DNA of 64,000 bases, taken from positions 1 to 64,000 of the forward strand of contig JAFSBG010000067.1 in the NCBI GenBank assembly GCA_017441945.1, read 5' to 3'. The DNA comes from Clostridia bacterium. Lineage in GTDB: Bacteria; Bacillota; Clostridia; Oscillospirales; Butyricicoccaceae. The translations under genes and the position numbers were made by a program. Positions within the stretch are counted from its first letter, which is position 1; the number at the start of each line of letters is the position of its first letter. Below, in pieces: positions 33,825 to 41,816 of this stretch. Under the pieces are notes generated by a model that was not told the DNA's origin, made no database searches, and was given only the letters and a program-made list of their open reading frames with translations.

Positions 33825-34025
33825 TCATTCTCCCCTGCTGAATAAATCCATAATGAAATCCATAAATGTGAATAAGAGTCCATAATGTTTTCGTTCCATA
33901 ATTATAACACGCTTATATTCACCGCATTCTTCACATAGCGCAGGTTCTCGTGAAAGAACATATTTATCGGGCGGGTCATTTCGGTCATTTATTTTATTCC
34001 AACAATCTAAACAAAAATCTGCCAT
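33825..34025 (-). CDS. Small zinc-ribbon-like protein
   Basis: 66 residues. It starts MADFCLDCWNKIND and has CEECGEYKRVII, giving two CxxC pairs about 24 residues apart, consistent with one structural zinc site. The C-terminal part is hydrophobic (HYGLLFTFMDFIMDLF). The ATG at 34023-34025 is chosen for GGAGA 5 nt upstream. It is divergent from an XRE regulator and shares a 100-bp control region with two inverted repeats. Confidence 0.65.
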   Translation of the reverse strand: MADFCLDCWNKINDRNDPPDKYVLSREPALCEECGEYKRVIIMERKHYGLLFTFMDFIMDLFSRGE

Positions 34026-34038
34026 ATAGCTCTCCATT

Positions 34039-34116
34039 AAATCATAATGCACCAACGAATGTTGGTATATTTATGATTTTAATGAATTATACTACAGTTG
34101 TCAAGAACAATTGTAG
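34039..34116. promoter_or_regulatory. Two inverted repeats in a divergent control region
   Basis: First: nested arms AAATCATAA/TTATGATTT (34039-34079) around ACCAAC-gaat-GTTGGT. Second: CTACAGTTGT-caaga-ACAATTGTAG (34092-34116), one mismatch, ending at the XRE ribosome-binding site. They are placed as autoregulatory operators of the adjacent XRE protein; this is inference from position and symmetry. Confidence 0.65.
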
Positions 34117-34124
34117 GTGAAAAT

Positions 34125-34349
34125 ATGAAAATCATTTTGGCGCAACGGCTCAGAGAATGCCGTAAAGAAAAAGGGCTGACACAGGGTCAGGTGGCAATAT
34201 ATTGTGATATTACAGAGAAAGCTTATCAAAATTATGAGCTTATGACACGCGAGCCTAAGCTTGAAATTCTTGTAAAGCTTGCGGAGTTTTTTGAGGTGTC
34301 TGTCGACTATCTTGTGGGAAGGACAGATAAAAAGAACGTGAATAAATAG
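34125..34349 (+). CDS. XRE-family helix-turn-helix regulator
   Basis: 74 residues, essentially one HTH domain: LAQRLRECRKEKGLTQGQVAIYCDITEKAYQNYELMTREP, then KLEILVKLAEFFEVSVDYLVGRTD, a classic Cro/C1 ending. It probably represses itself and the divergent zinc-ribbon gene. AGGTGA precedes the ATG at 34125. No toxin or phage gene is adjacent. Confidence 0.88.
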   Translation: MKIILAQRLRECRKEKGLTQGQVAIYCDITEKAYQNYELMTREPKLEILVKLAEFFEVSVDYLVGRTDKKNVNK

Positions 34350-34378
34350 CCGTGCAAGGAATCTTGTGCGGCTATTTT
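34345..34378 (+). terminator. Terminator of the XRE gene
   Basis: AGCCGTGCAAG-gaat-CTTGTGCGGCT with T-rich sequence following; one G:T pair. A truncated GTCATTCTGA-type repeat begins at 34391 and a GTCGAGGGCGCC fragment at about 34449. Confidence 0.8.
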
Positions 34379-34580
34379 GTTTAGCGATATGCCATTCTGA
34401 GTGAAACGAAGAATCTCTTTGCTTATATGTATGATGTGTCTGCGGTGCGTCGAGGGCGCCGCACCCTACAATTGATTTGCTTTGATATAATGTATATGAT
34501 ACAATAAAATTATAAATATTTTGAAAAACTTGTCCCATTTTCGACCACCCAATGGTCTATATAATAAAGGAGGTGAAAAT

Positions 34581-35339
34581 ATGAAACGAATTATATTTAT
34601 GCTTGGTATATCTCTTGCTTTTGTTGCGGTGCTTAACTGGCTCTACCCTGCCGCACAGCCTGAAATTGTGATTGAAAAAGAACCTTTTGCCGATATAGCT
34701 TCTCCTGAGCAGTATAGATTCTACGATGCAGAAGTTGTGGTAAAAATGTACGGAAGTACACTTTTCAAAGACCTGACGTATGATGTGGGAAATCTTTTTT
34801 ATATGTTCACACCGGATGATGCCCAGTGGGACAGCGGTGATATAGTTGCGATAGCGGACAGCAAAGGTCAGCTTGACTGTAATCCGCCGATTAAATTCGG
34901 CAAGGTGGAATTGCGGGAAAAACGCCCGGGCTTGCCTAAAGTATGGTATGAGATATTAGCGCCTATGATTGAAAAAGACGTGGAAAATGATGTTGAGCTG
35001 ATTATATTTGACCTTTCAGAGATCGGTAATGTGGAGGAAAAGGAATGGGTTTTTATGAAATTCGCTGGTATGCTCCCTGTCGATGAGAATGGTAGAGCAA
35101 CTATTTATGTAGATTACAGGGAAACCGAAGAGTTTGAAAGTGTAAGACAGGGCTATGAAGCCGATAATGCCGTCTGCTATGAAATAATCACAAGAGATGA
35201 AGCGGAGGATTTCTTCAGATTTTCGGTTAAAAAGTATGAGGATACCGATGATTTCAAGGAATATAAAGGCAAAGCACGGCTGAAAAACGGCAAATGGCAA
35301 TATAAAATGGGACTCTGGTGGAAAACAGTTGAGAATTAA
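34581..35339 (+). CDS. Signal-anchored protein related to the 27151 lipoprotein
   Basis: 252 residues. An uncleaved or ordinary signal (about 4-20) precedes FYDAEVVVKMYGSTLFKDLTYDV, then GDIVAIADSKG and a long C-terminal part ending KNGKWQYKMGLWWKT. These blocks line up with the lipoprotein at 27151-27930 (VGNLFYMFTPDD against VGSIFYLTTDDD; LKNGKWQYK against KNDEWTYK), but the lipobox cysteine is missing. The ATG follows AAAGGAGGTG. Function unknown; probably extracellular. Confidence 0.7.
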   Translation: MKRIIFMLGISLAFVAVLNWLYPAAQPEIVIEKEPFADIASPEQYRFYDAEVVVKMYGSTLFKDLTYDVGNLFYMFTPDDAQWDSGDIVAIADSKGQLDCNPPIKFGKVELREKRPGLPKVWYEILAPMIEKDVENDVELIIFDLSEIGNVEEKEWVFMKFAGMLPVDENGRATIYVDYRETEEFESVRQGYEADNAVCYEIITRDEAEDFFRFSVKKYEDTDDFKEYKGKARLKNGKWQYKMGLWWKTVEN

Positions 35340-35386
35340 GTGGCGGTTGTGATATAATTGAAATAATACTTCAAAGGAGGGCGGAT

Positions 35387-35920
35387 ATGAAAAAGGCTTT
35401 ATTATATTTTGGCTGTCTGGCGGTTGTGTTTGGTGTGCTCATAGGTGTGACATACATGGGTAAGCTGCCGGGAAAGGAGCTTGATTTGTATGATACTGCG
35501 GTTGGATTTTTTGAGGAAAAGCAGGAAATCAGCGCCAATGAGGTCACATGGGAGGACATAAGATATCTGCCGCCTGAGTACCACGAAAAGGTGTACGAAT
35601 ATCCATTTGAGCAGTATGACGATATGGTGAAAATCGAAGGCAAGGAGGATATGCTCTCGGAGTTTGCACGGCTGCTTGAAGGTGTTGTGATTTACGATAA
35701 AGAGCAGGAAGAACGAGTTACTCCTCTTGATGAGTGGACCGAGGTAATCCTTAAAGGACAATACCGCAGGCAAAAGGACGACCATATTTTTCAGGTGGAG
35801 GATGTGGATATAACCCTCATTGTCAACAAGGCGAGAGATAAGGTCACCATAAGCGTCGCAGGTGCCTATTCCGGCCCGGACAGAGTTACATATATGCTGA
35901 AAACTGATAGTGAACAGTAA
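35387..35920 (+). CDS. Signal-anchored protein related to the 30217 product
   Basis: 177 residues: one N-terminal helix (about 4-24) and a ~150-residue external domain. It contains LDLYDTAVGFFEEK and NEVTWEDIRYLPPEY, resembling NLYDAVMSDIKAEL and EKIVWTDVIYPF of the protein at 30217. The C-terminal part is beta-rich. AAAGGAGGGC precedes the ATG; TTGAGA and TATAAT with an 18-nt spacer lie about 30-60 nt upstream. Two homologous pairs (27151/34581 and 30217/35387) suggest an expanded local family. Confidence 0.7.
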   Translation: MKKALLYFGCLAVVFGVLIGVTYMGKLPGKELDLYDTAVGFFEEKQEISANEVTWEDIRYLPPEYHEKVYEYPFEQYDDMVKIEGKEDMLSEFARLLEGVVIYDKEQEERVTPLDEWTEVILKGQYRRQKDDHIFQVEDVDITLIVNKARDKVTISVAGAYSGPDRVTYMLKTDSEQ

Positions 35921-35954
35921 TATTTTAGAATAATTATACTTTGAGTTGTGAAAA

Positions 35955-36184
35955 ATAACGGGCGGGCGTGGAAACCCGCCCCTACGTTTTTTATGTCATT
36001 CTGAACGAAGTGAAGAATCTTTCCATGAATGAAGCACAGGATGTAGAGATGGGAAAGATCTTTCGGGCTATGCCCTCAGGATGACATATAGATTCGGGAG
36101 GGGTGACCCCTCCCCTACGGGATTTAGTATATACAACCCCTCCGTTTTTGTAAACAAAAACACCTCCCCTTGCACAGGGGAGGC
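35955..36184. repeat. Composite of dispersed repeats before aspS
   Basis: A GGGCGGGCGTGG..CCGCCCCTAC unit (about 35960-35985), a full GTCATTCTGA..TCAGGATGAC element (35995-36085), GGGAGGGGTGACCCCTCCCC, and an ACCCCTCCG..CCTTGCACAGGGGAGGC unit (to 36182). No gene is supported here. Confidence 0.75.
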
Positions 36185-36204
36185 ATTTTTATGCTTAAAT
36201 TAAA

Positions 36205-38001
36205 TTATTCAGCTTTTTCCTTTACAGGGAGGTCAACCTTAATACAAAGTTCACGAAGCTGCTTTTCTTCTACTTCGGATGGGCAGGAAGTCATAACTTC
36301 GGAAGCAGTCTGGATCTTTGGGAATGCGATTGAATCGCGGATGTCTTCTGTGCCTGCAAGGAGCATTACGATACGGTCGAAGCCGTAAGCAATACCGCCG
36401 TGAGGAGGAGCGCCGAACTTGAATGCTTCGATCATGTGGCCGAAACGAGCAAGTGTGTCCTCTGTTGTGAAGCCGAGGCAGTTGAACATCTTCTGCTGAA
36501 CTTCAGGGTCGTGGATTCTGATAGAGCCGCCGCCCATTTCATAGCCGTTACATACGATGTCGTATGCCTTAGCCATCATCTTTTCAGGCGCTGTTTCAAA
36601 GAGTGGAATATCCTCGTCGCGTGGAGCTGTAAATGGGTGGTGCTTTGCATAGAAGCGTTCTACACCGTCATCATCTTCGCCCTTTTCAAGGAGTGGGAAG
36701 TCTGTAACCCAGAGGAACTTGAAGTCATCAGGATTGATGAGCTTCTGACGGCGTGCAACTTCGCATCTCAAGGCGCCGAGAGCTGTCTGAGCTGTTTCTG
36801 TATCTTCGTGAGCGATGATAGCGAGAAGGTCGCCTTCCTTGATATTCATGCGCTCATAAATAGCTGTCATAATTTCAGCAGGCATATTCTTTGCAAAGGA
36901 GGAAGTTACGCCGTCCTTTGTAACCTTTGCCCATGCAAGACCCTTAGCGCGGTATGTCTTGACATATTCGCCGAGAGAGTCGATTTCCTTACGGCTCATC
37001 TTGCCGCCGACTTCATTGAAGTTGATAGCGTGAACAGAACCGCCGTTTTCGATAGCTGCTACGAATGGTGTAAAGCCACTATCCTTTACGAGGTCAGAAA
37101 TGTCGCGAAGCTCAAAACCAAAGCGCATATCAGGCTTATCGGAGCCGAAACGGCTCATTGCTTCAGCATAAGTGAGGCGCATGATAGGAGTTTCAACGTC
37201 AACACCGCGGAGCTCCTTGAAGATCTTCTTGATGAAGCCTTCCTGGATTGCCATGATGTCTTCCATATCTACGAAGGACATTTCAAGGTCGATCTGTGTG
37301 AACTCAGGCTGACGGTCTGCACGAAGGTCTTCGTCGCGGAAGCAGCGTGCAATCTGCATATAGCGGTCAACACCACTGAGCATAAGCATCTGCTTATACT
37401 GCTGTGGGGACTGTGGGAGAGCGTAGAAAGAGCCTGGGTGAACACGGGAAGGAACGAGATAGTCGCGTGCGCCTTCCGGTGTGGACTTTGTGAGCATTGG
37501 TGTTTCAATTTCCCAGAAGCCCTGTTCTGTAAAGTAGCTGCGTGTTACCTGAGCTGCCTTGTGGCGGATCTCCATAATTCTCTGGAGAGATGGACGGCGA
37601 AGGTCGAGATAACGATACTTGAGGCGGAGCATTTCATTTGTATTGATGTTGTCGTTTACCTCAAATGGAGGTGTTTCAGCCTTTGTGAAAACTGTGAGGT
37701 TTTCAGCAAGGATCTCGATCTTACCTGTTGGGATGTTAGGGTTGATGGAAGAACGCATACGGACTGTGCCTTCGATAGCAACTACCCATTCCATACGCAT
37801 ATCTTCAGCACGGAGAGCGAGGTCTGCGTCAACAGCCTGGTCGAAAACGCACTGGACGATACCTGTGCGGTCGCGCATATCTGTGAAGATAAGGCTGCCG
37901 AGGTTACGGTTACGTGCAACCCAGCCGTAAACGGTGACTTTTTCACCGATATTCTCCTCACGGAGTGTGCCGCAGTAGCGGCGGTTTGTACAATTATTCA
38001 T
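36205..38001 (-). CDS. aspS: Aspartyl-tRNA synthetase
   Basis: 598 residues, bacterial type. An N-terminal OB-fold anticodon domain (about 1-110: VTVYGWVARNRNLGSLIFTDMRDRTG), class-II motif 2 ARCFRDEDLRADRQPEFTQ (about 215), a GAD insertion (about 285-420) and motif 3 GIAYGFDRIVMLLAG near 545. It charges tRNA-Asp; discriminating or non-discriminating specificity is not settled by sight. The ATG at 37999-38001 follows AAGAGGAG; an upstream in-frame extension is rejected. Confidence 0.96.
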   Translation of the reverse strand: MNNCTNRRYCGTLREENIGEKVTVYGWVARNRNLGSLIFTDMRDRTGIVQCVFDQAVDADLALRAEDMRMEWVVAIEGTVRMRSSINPNIPTGKIEILAENLTVFTKAETPPFEVNDNINTNEMLRLKYRYLDLRRPSLQRIMEIRHKAAQVTRSYFTEQGFWEIETPMLTKSTPEGARDYLVPSRVHPGSFYALPQSPQQYKQMLMLSGVDRYMQIARCFRDEDLRADRQPEFTQIDLEMSFVDMEDIMAIQEGFIKKIFKELRGVDVETPIMRLTYAEAMSRFGSDKPDMRFGFELRDISDLVKDSGFTPFVAAIENGGSVHAINFNEVGGKMSRKEIDSLGEYVKTYRAKGLAWAKVTKDGVTSSFAKNMPAEIMTAIYERMNIKEGDLLAIIAHEDTETAQTALGALRCEVARRQKLINPDDFKFLWVTDFPLLEKGEDDDGVERFYAKHHPFTAPRDEDIPLFETAPEKMMAKAYDIVCNGYEMGGGSIRIHDPEVQQKMFNCLGFTTEDTLARFGHMIEAFKFGAPPHGGIAYGFDRIVMLLAGTEDIRDSIAFPKIQTASEVMTSCPSEVEEKQLRELCIKVDLPVKEKAE

Positions 38002-38046
38002 ATAAATAACTCCTCTTAAAAAGTGGATTTTACAATGATATATGAC

Positions 38047-38096
38047 CGCCCTCTGAGGAGGGAGGTGGCTCACCGAAGGTGAGTCGGAGGGAGAGA
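38047..38096. repeat. CTCCCTCC repeat forming the end of the DUF559 frame
   Basis: CCCTCTGAGGAGGGAGG and CTCACCGAAGGTGAG hairpins. The final codons and stop of the DUF559 pseudogene lie inside this element. Confidence 0.7.
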
Positions 38097-38441
38097 ATTT
38101 TTAACAAGAGAGTCTATAAATTCGCACACCCCATTGAAATTTTTATCAATATCGGAATTGGGGATACGGAAGAGTCTGAGTCCCGTTGCTTTCAATTCTT
38201 TAGTACGCAGAGCATCAGCTTTTTCTGATTTATCAGAAAAATGATAGCCTCCATCGAGTTCAATAATAAGCTTTGCTTTTGAACAGTAAAAATCCACGAT
38301 ATAATTACCGAGAACTTTTTGTCTGTTCCAACGAACGGGGTAACTTCGTAGAAACTGATACCAAAGCTTGTTTTCCTATGGTGTCATATTTTTTCGAAGT
38401 TCTTTTGCTAAAGGGACATTTGATTTGTTGTATTCTTTCAT
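38070..38441 (-). pseudogene. DUF559 endonuclease-like gene with an amber codon
   Basis: The frame begins MKEYNKSNVPLAKELRKNMT at 38441, then P and an in-frame TAG at codon 22 (38376-38378), then continues ENKLWYQFLRSYPVRWNRQK, VLGNYIVDFYCSKAKLIIEL and DGGYHF. This matches the DUF559 (VSR/restriction-endonuclease-fold) family; relatives have glutamine or tryptophan at the stop position, so one base change explains it. The residues IELDGGYH and the LRLFRIPN segment are kept. Its C-terminus runs into a dispersed repeat. It is probably a recent pseudogene; sequencing error is possible. Confidence 0.8.
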
Positions 38442-38455
38442 AATGTTTACCTTCT

Positions 38456-38508
38456 ACCCCTCAGTCAAGCTTACGCTTGCCAGCTCCCCTCTCAAGGGGA
38501 GCTATTAT
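38456..38508. repeat. CCCTCAGTC repeat beside the DUF559 gene
   Basis: CCCCTCAGTCAAGCTTACGC with a AAGCTTACGCTTG hairpin, then CCAGCTCCCCTCTCAAGGGGAGC. Together with the element at 38047 it brackets the broken DUF559 gene. Confidence 0.7.
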
Positions 38509-38674
38509 GGGTGATAATTATTTTCGCCCCATTAAGAATATTATAATACCTGCGCTGTGTGAAATCAAGGGACAAGTTTAAGTTTTTGAACAAATTACGA
38601 TGACTTTAAGTATAAAAATAACTATAAATTACTTATCGTTTTTAAAAACCTCTCCCCTGCCCTGCCGATACGGC

Positions 38675-39517
38675 TTATAAATTGATAAGCACAATACCGA
38701 TTATTGTCAGCACGAGAGCGAGAATCTGCTTTTTGGTCATGCGCTCCTTGAAGAGAATTGCCGACATAACGGCAATCATTGAGATTGCGCCCGACGAAGA
38801 AACAGGATATGCGATAGCGGCAGGAAGCTGTGTCAATGCCACCATCATAAACACATCGGAAAGCATGTTTACAGCGCCGACCATTGTGCCTGTGAATACG
38901 TTAAGACCGCTTAACTGCAGCTTGCCCTTGCGGAGTGCAAGAATGAGCGAAACGATAAATGATGTTGTGAATGTGCAGAAAACGAAGAAATCGTTGAGCT
39001 GGATGTCGACGGTTTTCTGGAAAATTTTCAGCATTGTGGAGCCCATACCGGAGCAGAGCGTCAATGCGATGAGATACTTGTCAAACTTGATTCCGCCGCC
39101 CTGATAGCTTACAAGGAAGATGGAAATAAGAGTGAGGATAACGCCTATCCAGCCGATGAGGGCAGGGCTTTCGCCCCAGAGGATAAGGCTTGTGAAGATT
39201 GGAATAAGCACGGCGGCTTTATTCCACAGCGTACACATACCTGCGCCGTTGCGGATAATGGCGCGAATCATAAGCAGGAATGTCATAAGATAAAGAACGC
39301 CTGTGATGACAGCGAAAAGCACAGTAAGCAGCCAGTTATGCACAGGCTGTTGAATGTTTGCACCGCCGTTTACGAAGAAAATTATCAGACCGCCCAGCCC
39401 TGCGATGAAATAGTTGAGAGTTGTGACTGTGTCCGAATGGCTGCCTCTTGTTTCACCAAACTTGAGCCATAATGTAATTGCAGAGCTGCAGATGATATTG
39501 AGTAAAAGCGTCAGCAT
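38675..39517 (-). CDS. EamA/DMT-family transporter
   Basis: 280 residues, ten predicted membrane helices in two EamA repeats. Features include LLTVLFAVITGVLYLMTFLL in the first half and LPAAIAYPVSSSGAISMIAV in the second, a region often conserved in DMT exporters. It starts MLTLLLNIICSSAITLWLKF. The substrate is unknown. Its start abuts the stop of the C39-like gene (39518), so the two are co-transcribed. Confidence 0.85.
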   Translation of the reverse strand: MLTLLLNIICSSAITLWLKFGETRGSHSDTVTTLNYFIAGLGGLIIFFVNGGANIQQPVHNWLLTVLFAVITGVLYLMTFLLMIRAIIRNGAGMCTLWNKAAVLIPIFTSLILWGESPALIGWIGVILTLISIFLVSYQGGGIKFDKYLIALTLCSGMGSTMLKIFQKTVDIQLNDFFVFCTFTTSFIVSLILALRKGKLQLSGLNVFTGTMVGAVNMLSDVFMMVALTQLPAAIAYPVSSSGAISMIAVMSAILFKERMTKKQILALVLTIIGIVLINL

Positions 39518-40009
39518 TTATTCTACCCCCATGAAATACATTAAATTGAGATAGCTGTGGTCGCGCAGGAATTCGTCCATCGGCATGATGTGGGCTTCCC
39601 TGCCGTAAATTGCGTTGAGAAAGCGGAATTCCTCCTCGTTTTCACGGTAAAAGGCGACGAAATGTGCTCCTCTGTTGTGAAAATACATGATGATACCGCT
39701 GTTTATTGTCTTTGAAAGCTCAAGAGCCTTCTTTTTTCTGAAAACACGCTTTACCTTGAAGCCGAAGCTTTCAAGATAAGCCCTGATATGGGTAGGCTTT
39801 GTGCCTAAAAATCCGCCAAAGCGGAGGTGATTGAGAAGATAATCGTGAACGGCTTCGATGGAAACGTCAATGCCGTGGTAACGGAGAAAGTTCCATGTGG
39901 CGATCCAGCCGCAGCCGTTTTTGCAGGAGAAATAACAGCCGTTTTTCACGTCTGTGATTATGCCCTGATTGATTATGTAGCCATCCTTGGAAAATGAATC
40001 GCGAAGCAT
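39518..40009 (-). CDS. C39-like papain-fold cysteine peptidase or transferase
   Basis: 163 residues. NGCGWIATWNFLRYHG (cysteine at about 33) resembles the N-terminal catalytic cysteine of C39/papain-like folds, and HFVAFYR (about 116) with FLNAI supplies the histidine and Asn/Asp. An extra cysteine pair (CYFSCKNGC) precedes the nucleophile. There is no signal peptide or ABC transporter domain. The family is widespread in Clostridia without a known function. It overlaps or abuts an EamA transporter, so a product-export pair is conceivable, but this is inference. Confidence 0.68.
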   Translation of the reverse strand: MLRDSFSKDGYIINQGIITDVKNGCYFSCKNGCGWIATWNFLRYHGIDVSIEAVHDYLLNHLRFGGFLGTKPTHIRAYLESFGFKVKRVFRKKKALELSKTINSGIIMYFHNRGAHFVAFYRENEEEFRFLNAIYGREAHIMPMDEFLRDHSYLNLMYFMGVE

Positions 40010-40070
40010 ATTTTTCTCCTTTTGTGAATAGGTTAAGTGGGGATTGTGTTATTCCTATGTTTACCTTTAT

Positions 40071-40161
40071 GTCATTCTGAACGAAGTGAAGAATCTTTCC
40101 ATAAATGAAGCACAAACTACAGAGTTGGGAAAGATCCTTCGGACTGTGCTCTCAGGATGAC
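40071..40161. repeat. GTCATTCTGA...TCAGGATGAC repeat, left of the broken GIY-YIG gene
   Basis: A full ~91-bp element: GTCATTCTGAACGAAGTGAA, GAATCTTTCC, AAAGATCCTTCGGACTG and CTCAGGATGAC. The termini are imperfect inverted repeats. Confidence 0.85.
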
Positions 40162-40167
40162 AGAAGT

Positions 40168-40446
40168 TTAGAGCGTTTCATATAAGTCGTTCCATTCGGG
40201 ATTCATGGATTCGACCAATGCATTCTTTTTTGAACGCAACAGCCCTTTAATTTGCTTTTCGCGTGTTATAGCACTTGTGACATCAGGTGTATGTTCAAAA
40301 TATACCAACTTATTAAGATTATATTTTGAGGAAAAGCCTTTTACAAGCTTGTGCTTGTGTTCATAAATACGTCTGACAAGATCATTTGTGACACCGGTGT
40401 AGAGCACACGATTATTTCAGTTTGTAATCATATAGATGTAGTACAT
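40168..40446 (-). pseudogene. GIY-YIG nuclease-domain gene with an opal codon
   Basis: The frame starts MYYIYMITN at 40446, hits TGA at codon 10 (40417-40419) and continues NNRVLYTGVTNDLVRRIYEH, then EKQIKGLLRSKKNALVESMN. Relatives often have tryptophan (TGG) at the stop position, so a TGG-to-TGA change is likely. A shorter protein from a GTG could exist but would lack the first core strand. It is homologous to the intact copy at 20537 and, like it, is flanked by GTCATTCTGA-type repeats. Confidence 0.85.
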
Positions 40447-40502
40447 TGGTGTGCCCCCATTGCTTGTTGTTGAGTCTATGTCGTTATGATGTTTACCTTT
40501 AT

Positions 40503-40593
40503 GTCATTCTGAACGAAGTGAAGAATCTTTCCATAAATGGAGTACAGACTACAGATTCAGGAAAGATCCTTCGGGCTGTGCCCTCAGGATGAC
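40503..40593. repeat. GTCATTCTGA...TCAGGATGAC repeat, second at this locus
   Basis: Full element, nearly identical to the one at 40071 (GAACGAAGTGAAGAATC, then AAAGATCCTTCGGGCTG). Confidence 0.85.
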
Positions 40594-40624
40594 AAAAAGC
40601 GGAATATTTACGTTTGCTCACCTG

Positions 40625-40716
40625 TGTCATTCTGAGCGAAGCGAAGAATCTTTCTATAAATGAAGCACAAGCTACAGAGTTGGGAAAGATCCTTCGGACT
40701 ATGCCCTCAGGATGAC
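40625..40716. repeat. GTCATTCTGA...TCAGGATGAC repeat, third at this locus
   Basis: Full element (GAGCGAAGCGAAGAATC variant), ending just after the recF stop. All copies around the broken GIY-YIG gene share one orientation. Confidence 0.85.
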
Positions 40717-40721
40717 AGTGT

Positions 40722-41813
40722 TTACTTAAATGGTCTTATTATATTCGCTTCCATAGGGAATCTGTCCCCTTCTTCGTAGCAGGAAGTGATAATGACCTGG
40801 CCTGCCTGAGTTTTGCTCATGATATAGTCGCGGCGCTTTTCGTCAAGCTCGCTGAAAACATCGTCGAGCAGCAGCACAGGATATTCGCCGTTGACCTTAT
40901 GGAACAGCGAATGTTCGGCAAGTTTAAGCGAAAGAGCGGCCGTTCTTGTCTGTCCCTGTGAAGCCGAGCCCTTTGCGCTTCTGCCGCCAAGCTCGATTTC
41001 GATATCATCCTTATGAATGCCTGTGAGACATACCCCCGATGCGATTTCGGCAAGCTCATGCTTTCTCGCATGGAGCATAATCTCATTGAAAATAGTCTCG
41101 AAATCTGCGCCCGTATCGGTGACTGTCGAGATAGTCTTATATTTCAGACACAACAATTCCCGCCCTGAGGAAATTTCGCTCTGGACGGTCTGGGCAATAG
41201 GCTCGATAGCCTGTATGAAATTGTGGCGATAAGCGATTATCTGGGCGGAAAGCATTGCCATTTTTTCGGTGTAATCGGGCAGGATATCGCGGAACTGGGG
41301 AGCTGTTTCCCAGTTCTTGAGAATCTTGTTCTTGCCGTCCATCAGCTTCTGATATTTGAGCAGAAGCGAAGCATAATTCGGGCGGAGCTGCTTTAAAGCT
41401 CTGTCCATAAAATCACGCCTCATAGACGGCCCTGCGCTGACGATAAAAAGGTCGTCAGGAGCAAATACCGTGCAGGCAAGAACGTCGCTGAGACCCTTTG
41501 TAACAGGCTTTTTAACCCCGTTTACCTTGGAGTACGGCGTGCCCTTGAGAGGCATATTCAGCTCCAGCTCAAAGTCTCTGTCGCGTGAAACGACAGAGGC
41601 CTTAAGAATGGAATAAGGCTCTTTCCACATAATCATATCGGCTTTTTTGGCCGAACGGAAAGAGCCTGTGCCTGTCATCATGTGAACAGCTTCCAGAATA
41701 TTTGTCTTGCCTATGGCATTTTCACCCAAAATAATGTTTACGCCCGGTATAAAATCAAACTTATTATACGTATAGTTGCGGAAATTTTCCAGCTGTAAAC
41801 TTTTCAGGTACAT
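40722..41813 (-). CDS. recF: DNA replication and repair protein RecF
   Basis: 363 residues of an SMC-like ATPase. It begins YLKSLQLENFRNYTYNKFDF; Walker A is LGENAIGKTNILEAV (about 31), the signature is ASQGQTRTAALSLKLAE (about 283) and Walker B is PVLLLDDVFSELDEKRR (about 318). It helps load RecA at gaps. It follows yaaA by 3 nt. In many Firmicutes the order is dnaA-dnaN-yaaA-recF; here recF and yaaA are about 19 kb from dnaN. Confidence 0.96.
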   Translation of the reverse strand: MYLKSLQLENFRNYTYNKFDFIPGVNIILGENAIGKTNILEAVHMMTGTGSFRSAKKADMIMWKEPYSILKASVVSRDRDFELELNMPLKGTPYSKVNGVKKPVTKGLSDVLACTVFAPDDLFIVSAGPSMRRDFMDRALKQLRPNYASLLLKYQKLMDGKNKILKNWETAPQFRDILPDYTEKMAMLSAQIIAYRHNFIQAIEPIAQTVQSEISSGRELLCLKYKTISTVTDTGADFETIFNEIMLHARKHELAEIASGVCLTGIHKDDIEIELGGRSAKGSASQGQTRTAALSLKLAEHSLFHKVNGEYPVLLLDDVFSELDEKRRDYIMSKTQAGQVIITSCYEEGDRFPMEANIIRPFK

Positions 41814-41816
41814 AAT

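Noticed and set aside
36400-38019. A 539-codon plus-strand open frame opposite aspS
   Set aside because: It is antisense to a complete aspartyl-tRNA synthetase and has no family features.
40417-40419. Possible recoding of the in-frame TGA in the GIY-YIG gene
   Set aside because: TGA ends many other genes in the window, and no selenocysteine-type hairpin or suppressor is visible. A nonsense mutation is simpler.
20838-40716. GTCATTCTGA repeats as classic MITEs
   Set aside because: I saw no clear target-site duplications and no transposase gene in the window. REP-like is a better description.
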